A stretch of DNA of 24,740 nt from NCBI GenBank assembly GCA_964598845.1, contig CAZRDM010000029.1, positions 1 through 24,740 on the forward strand, read 5' to 3'. Positions within the stretch are counted from its first letter, which is position 1. Each line of letters starts with the position of its first letter. Both the position numbers and the translations under genes were made by a program. The notes under the pieces are model-generated. The model searched no databases and was not told the DNA's origin. It worked only from the letters and a program-made list of their open reading frames with translations. This DNA is from FEN-987 sp964598845. GTDB taxonomy: Archaea; Thermoproteota; Bathyarchaeia; 40CM-2-53-6. This document shows, one piece after another, positions 21,907-24,740 of this stretch.

Positions 21907-22542
21907 TCAGCCATGTCGGACGAAAAGAACTGAAGGGCTTAGACCAATCCTCTTGCCTATGTCGTCAAGAATCTTTTGAAATCTTGCATGAGGCAATCTC
22001 AAACCATGTTTACCTTTTGGAGGGTATGGGTCATTGAATACGACGTTTTCCTCGTCCGCCTCGGTGACGACCACCCAGTGCGGAATATTCAACGAATGAA
22101 CAACTCCCATGTGAACTAGGGCGATAGGAACGTAGCCTCCACGCACTCCGCGAAGGATATCCGCAACAAGAGGTCGCTTATATTCGACGGGAAGGCTCCT
22201 GATAAACGCTCTGCGTTGATTCTCTTTCATGCCAAAGAGGCTTAGCTCAGCTTGTTCGGAGGAGAAATGCTTAACGACTCGCCGTCTCCAACGCTTGTAA
22301 TCAACTAGTCTGCGCCATTGGGTGGTCAGGCGCACTTCGTATCCTGCATCAATCAACGGGACGGACAAACCGTATGGGTCCGCTCCCGGTATGCCTACCA
22401 TGTTGCACTGCCTCCAGACTTCAAATTCAAGTTGACGGCCAATTTCGATGCGAGAATCGAAATGCTTCATCACCATCAGGACGCAAGCAGGACCGCATGT
22501 GAACTCAGAACTCTGCGCGTAATACGGAACGTTGAACTTCAC
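21907..22542 (-). CDS. C39-like cysteine peptidase domain protein (DUF3335 type)
   Basis: The 211-residue protein has the papain-like triad of C39-like proteins: catalytic C16 in SEFTCGPACVLMVM, His H155 in IPHWVVVT, and D171 in NDPYPP. It lacks the ABC transporter and membrane regions of bacteriocin-processing C39 enzymes and has no signal peptide, so it is a cytosolic stand-alone domain. In bacteria DUF3335 proteins sit with GNAT and ATP-grasp proteins; none is visible here. The start is GTG at 22542, with GGTGG upstream. Its substrate is unknown; it could process a small peptide, and the nearby microproteins are possible but unsupported candidates. Confidence 0.8.
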   Translation of the reverse strand: MKFNVPYYAQSSEFTCGPACVLMVMKHFDSRIEIGRQLEFEVWRQCNMVGIPGADPYGLSVPLIDAGYEVRLTTQWRRLVDYKRWRRRVVKHFSSEQAELSLFGMKENQRRAFIRSLPVEYKRPLVADILRGVRGGYVPIALVHMGVVHSLNIPHWVVVTEADEENVVFNDPYPPKGKHGLRLPHARFQKILDDIGKRIGLSPSVLFVRHG

Positions 22543-22710
22543 GACATGTCCACCAATTGAGTAAGATTGTGTCAGCGGTGCCGATGTTCAAACTAACTCT
22601 CAATGTCTGGTTTAATCTAATTTATGTTGTCAGTTTAGGTCTTTCGTTTCGGCATGTTGCCTTTACACACGGTGATCGGTCGAAAAGATGGCGGCTGAAG
22701 GGCATTCATC

Positions 22711-23694
22711 CTATCGCTTGAAATGTTCCCAACCTTTTCTTGGGATTTCAGTTTGCCTTCCTTGTTGACTTATGCGTACTCCGCTGAAGTCGCGGGTGAC
22801 GGTCCCAATTCGTTTCAACCGTCCCCGGGAGACTCGACGAGCGAGATTGAACTTATCTCGTTTCACGGTGACTACCAGATGATATTCCTCGCCTCCGTAG
22901 AGAGCAAGTTCACTCGCATCGTAACCATACTTCTCTCCGAAGTCGCGAGCGGCAGTTGTTGTTGGAATGGTCTCGATAAGTATCCCCACTCGGCTTGCGA
23001 CGCTCAATTCGTGAAGACTCCATGCCAATCCGTCGCTGGAATCAATTGAGGCGGTAAGCGCCCCTGAGGCTGCCAACTTCAATCCCATGTCAAGCTGCGC
23101 GTGAGGCTTGAAAACGGCCTCGTACAGAGCACCTGGCAACTGCTTTGGGTTCCTATTCATTTCAAGAAGTGATTTCAATCCAGCCGAAGTGGAACCAAAC
23201 TCTCCTGTAACTGCAACAACATCGCCAGTTCTTGCGCCCTTGCGGAGAACCAAGTGCTCTTTCATCGCTGTTCCGAACAGGGCTACTGTCATCGTCAAAT
23301 CCTCAGATTCATTTGTGTCGCCGCCAACGATTGGGAAAGCGTACTCTCTGGATGCGTCGCAAAGCCCCGCTGCGATGTCCAGTACATCCTTCTTCGTCAA
23401 CTTGGCGGGTAATCCTAATGCGACGAGTCCTGCCACAGGTCTGACTCCCTTCGCAGCCATGTCGCTCACACTTGCTACAACTGCTTTACGCGCCGCCTGC
23501 CGCACTGTCATGCCGGGTGGAATGTCGGTGCTGCCCACAAGCATGTCCGTCTTTAGCACAGCAAGATTTCCATTGGCAAGTCTTACCGCTGATATATCGT
23601 CGCCGAAGCCTACGACTGTTCTTGGGCTTCTCCAAACGGTCTGTTCGAGGATCCTTATGATCTCGAGTTCGCCGAGCTCTCTAAGTGAGGACAA
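22711..23694 (-). CDS. thiL: Thiamine-monophosphate kinase
   Basis: The 327-residue protein has all ThiL landmarks: GFGDDISAV (29-37), KTDMLVGSTDIP (48-59), SVSDMAAKGVRP (75-86), GGDTNES (124-130), SIDSSDGLAWSLHEL (216-230) and YGGEEYHLVV (266-275). The Asp residues in GDD, TD, SD and DSSD bind the Mg ions and ATP. The enzyme phosphorylates thiamine phosphate to thiamine diphosphate, the cofactor of the Kor enzyme encoded upstream. The start is TTG at 23694, with GGAGGTG (complement of 23700-23706) five bases before it. It is transcribed from the shared divergent promoter at 23740-23759. Confidence 0.93.
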   Translation of the reverse strand: MSSLRELGELEIIRILEQTVWRSPRTVVGFGDDISAVRLANGNLAVLKTDMLVGSTDIPPGMTVRQAARKAVVASVSDMAAKGVRPVAGLVALGLPAKLTKKDVLDIAAGLCDASREYAFPIVGGDTNESEDLTMTVALFGTAMKEHLVLRKGARTGDVVAVTGEFGSTSAGLKSLLEMNRNPKQLPGALYEAVFKPHAQLDMGLKLAASGALTASIDSSDGLAWSLHELSVASRVGILIETIPTTTAARDFGEKYGYDASELALYGGEEYHLVVTVKRDKFNLARRVSRGRLKRIGTVTRDFSGVRISQQGRQTEIPRKGWEHFKR

Positions 23695-23739
23695 CCTCGC
23701 ACCTCCAAGATGTGTACCGGCGACACTCTTTCTGTAGTA

Positions 23740-23759
23740 CGCATATTTTGAATAATGCG
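23740..23759. promoter_or_regulatory. Palindromic AT-rich box, shared divergent promoter
   Basis: CGCATATTTTGAATAATGCG is an imperfect palindrome (CGCAT/ATGCG arms, ATT/AAT inside). Its centre lies about 54 bases from the TTG of thiL on one side and about 50 bases from the TTG of the sugar-kinase relic on the other. With starts about 26 bases away each gene would have a short leader holding its ribosome site. One TATA element may therefore serve both directions. Confidence 0.5.
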
Positions 23760-23797
23760 ATTATCGTCAGCAAGTCCAAACTACAGGAGATCAAAGT

Positions 23798-24475
23798 TTG
23801 CCTGCAGTCGTCTGTCTAGGCGAGATCATGCTTCAGCTAAACACTGTGATCCGTGGACCATTGAGGCATGTGGCGCTGTTCGAGAAGAAGAAGAGAAGGT
23901 TGATACGTCTCATGTGACCATCGACAGAGAGGCGCCAACGGCGGTTTTCTTCGTTCAAAGCGGTTACCCGATTCCAAAAAAGAGCGAGGCATTCTACTAT
24001 CGCCGCAGTTCCGCCGGAAGCAAGCTGAGTCCCAGAGACGTCGATTCAAGCTACATTGCTTCAGCGAAGGTATTCCATGTAACAGGCATTACTCCAGCCC
24101 TAAGCGACACGGCGAGAGAGGCAACAGCCCTAGCAGTTAGGGCCGCCAAGGATCATAAACTAACCATCTCACTGGATACAAACATTCGTCTGAAACTCTG
24201 GAAAGAGCAAGCCGCGCGAGAGATGCTACTACCTCTTTGCAAGATGGCTGACATCGTATTCACAAGTGTCCCTGATGCAAAGATAATCCTCGGGTTAGAT
24301 GATCCCCACGAGATCGCTAAGGCTCTTCACAAGAATCGTGTCACAACAGTGATCGTCAAGCTCGGGTCACAGGGTTCCTTCGCCAGTTCTGGAGGCGAAA
24401 CGATCACTCAACCAATGATACCGGCGAGCGTGGAGGATCACTATTACTGTCATTGATTCGTTCGCGTCGCTTTAG
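23798..24475 (+). pseudogene. PfkB-family sugar kinase (2-keto-3-deoxygluconate kinase type), broken
   Basis: A good ribosome site (AGGAGATC, 23785-23792) precedes TTG 23798, which starts AVVCLGEIMLQLNTVIRGPL then RHVALFEK, the classic KDG-kinase N-terminus, before stopping at 23917. The next frame continues EEKVDTSHVTIDREAPTAVF, YYRRSSAGSKLSPRDVD, VFHVTGITPAL, LDTNIRLKLW, VIVKLGSQGSF. About 45 codons that should contain the GAE-N and VGDD region are missing at the join. The 3' end reads VEDHYY then a stop; the first frame resumes as IDSFASL, so the catalytic GAGD motif is lost. It is a pseudogene. KDG kinase would have served the branched Entner-Doudoroff or uronate pathway. Confidence 0.85.
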
Positions 24476-24486
24476 CATTGAGCTAG

Positions 24487-24624
24487 GAGAGGAAGCGATT
24501 TGTCAAGCGTTGGGGTTTGGCCGACTTTATCGTTCTAGCTACTGCAAGGAAGGATAAGGCGCGAGTAATAACTTGCGATGAACACTTCCGAAACCTCGTT
24601 GACGAGGCCGTCATGATCAAGTGA
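24487..24624 (+). pseudogene. PIN-domain C-terminal remnant
   Basis: This frame is open after a TAG at 24484 and ends with TGA at 24622-24624. It encodes about 45 residues reading WGLADFIVLATARKDKARV and ITCDEHFRNLVDEAV. That is the end of a VapC-type PIN nuclease: LAD-x-IVLATA followed by an IT-x-D-x-HF strand with an acidic residue of the active site. No start codon or N-terminal half is present, and no antitoxin is visible. It lies directly against the dead sugar-kinase gene, so it is likely a fragment left after a rearrangement. Confidence 0.6.
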
Positions 24625-24740
24625 CCGATCCAAGTATGCACTCAGAAATAGGTCAAGATAGCTGGTGGCCTCCTCGACAGCGCGGGTTCAAATCAACCGC
24701 CGACGCTCATTATATCCGCGACGCCTGCGGAATCCAGTTT
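24625..24740. other. Right edge, no gene recognised
   Basis: No convincing frame is present. GGTTCAAATC at 24685-24694 resembles a tRNA T-loop, but the flanking stem does not pair and no partner acceptor strand is found. Confidence 0.4.

Noticed and set aside
23108..23737. Long plus-strand frame (209 codons) over thiL
   Set aside because: It is the complement of a clear ThiL gene with every family motif, so it is a shadow.
24660..24720. tRNA-like T-loop GGTTCAAATC near the right edge
   Set aside because: The flanking bases do not form a 5-bp T-stem, and no matching acceptor or anticodon arm is found upstream. It could at most be a degraded tRNA end.
1..24740. CRISPR arrays, insertion sequences, integrases, rRNA genes
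   Set aside because: I saw no regularly spaced repeats, transposase or integrase motifs, or rRNA signatures on either strand by reading.

Overview
This window looks like a piece of an archaeal chromosome with roughly balanced base composition. The evidence is TATA-like boxes at archaeal spacing from starts, frequent TTG/GTG starts, strong GGAGGTG ribosome sites, a stand-alone LigD-type phosphoesterase, an HTH_10 (bacterio-opsin-activator type) regulator, FrhB-, HdrA- and KorDABC-type redox proteins, ThiL, and a KDG-kinase relic. A TACK archaeon, for instance Bathyarchaeia-like, is plausible, but I cannot fix the phylum from this window.

Layout. (1) 1-890: micro-ORFs, including a 34-residue minus-strand frame with a good ribosome site and an operator-like dyad at its promoter, then a two-helix membrane protein. 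(2) 1007-5078: an M3 oligopeptidase (PepF type), a half-length and probably broken MFS transporter, and an M32 carboxypeptidase (Taq type). (3) 5200-8907: small frames, a LigD-type 3'-phosphoesterase next to the decayed C-terminal half of a LigD-type primase/polymerase, a YbaK-type aminoacyl-tRNA deacylase, a tiny zinc protein, a frameshifted DCC-family protein and a two-domain VOC (CatE-like) protein. (4) 9111-11045, minus strand: an FrhB-like F420 oxidoreductase and an HTH_10 regulator with a cysteine cluster. (5) 11162-20789, plus strand: one tightly packed operon of nine genes, most of them overlapping by ATGA or GTGA. It encodes an unknown protein, KorD, KorA, KorB, KorC, a 1135-residue HdrA-HdrA-MvhD fusion, an HdrC-HdrB fusion, EtfA and EtfB. 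(6) 20823-22542: three Cys-rich zinc microproteins, two of them tandem paralogues, and a C39-like peptidase. (7) 22711-24624: ThiL, a divergent relic of a 2-keto-3-deoxygluconate (KDG) kinase, and a PIN-domain remnant.

How it fits together. The two peptidases release amino acids, whose 2-oxoacids would be oxidised by the ferredoxin-linked Kor enzyme. The same transcript encodes an Hdr module (flavin bifurcation core plus CCG-type subunit) and an electron-transfer flavoprotein, but no hydrogenase. I infer an electron bifurcating or confurcating unit joining 2-oxoacid/ferredoxin chemistry to an Etf-linked carrier. The divergently placed FrhB-like protein is a possible F420 port, and the Cys-rich regulator a possible redox switch. 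The operon is free of frame damage, while the flanks hold several broken genes (MFS half, LigD Pol, DCC, KDG kinase, PIN), which argues for real gene decay in the flanks rather than uniform sequencing error.
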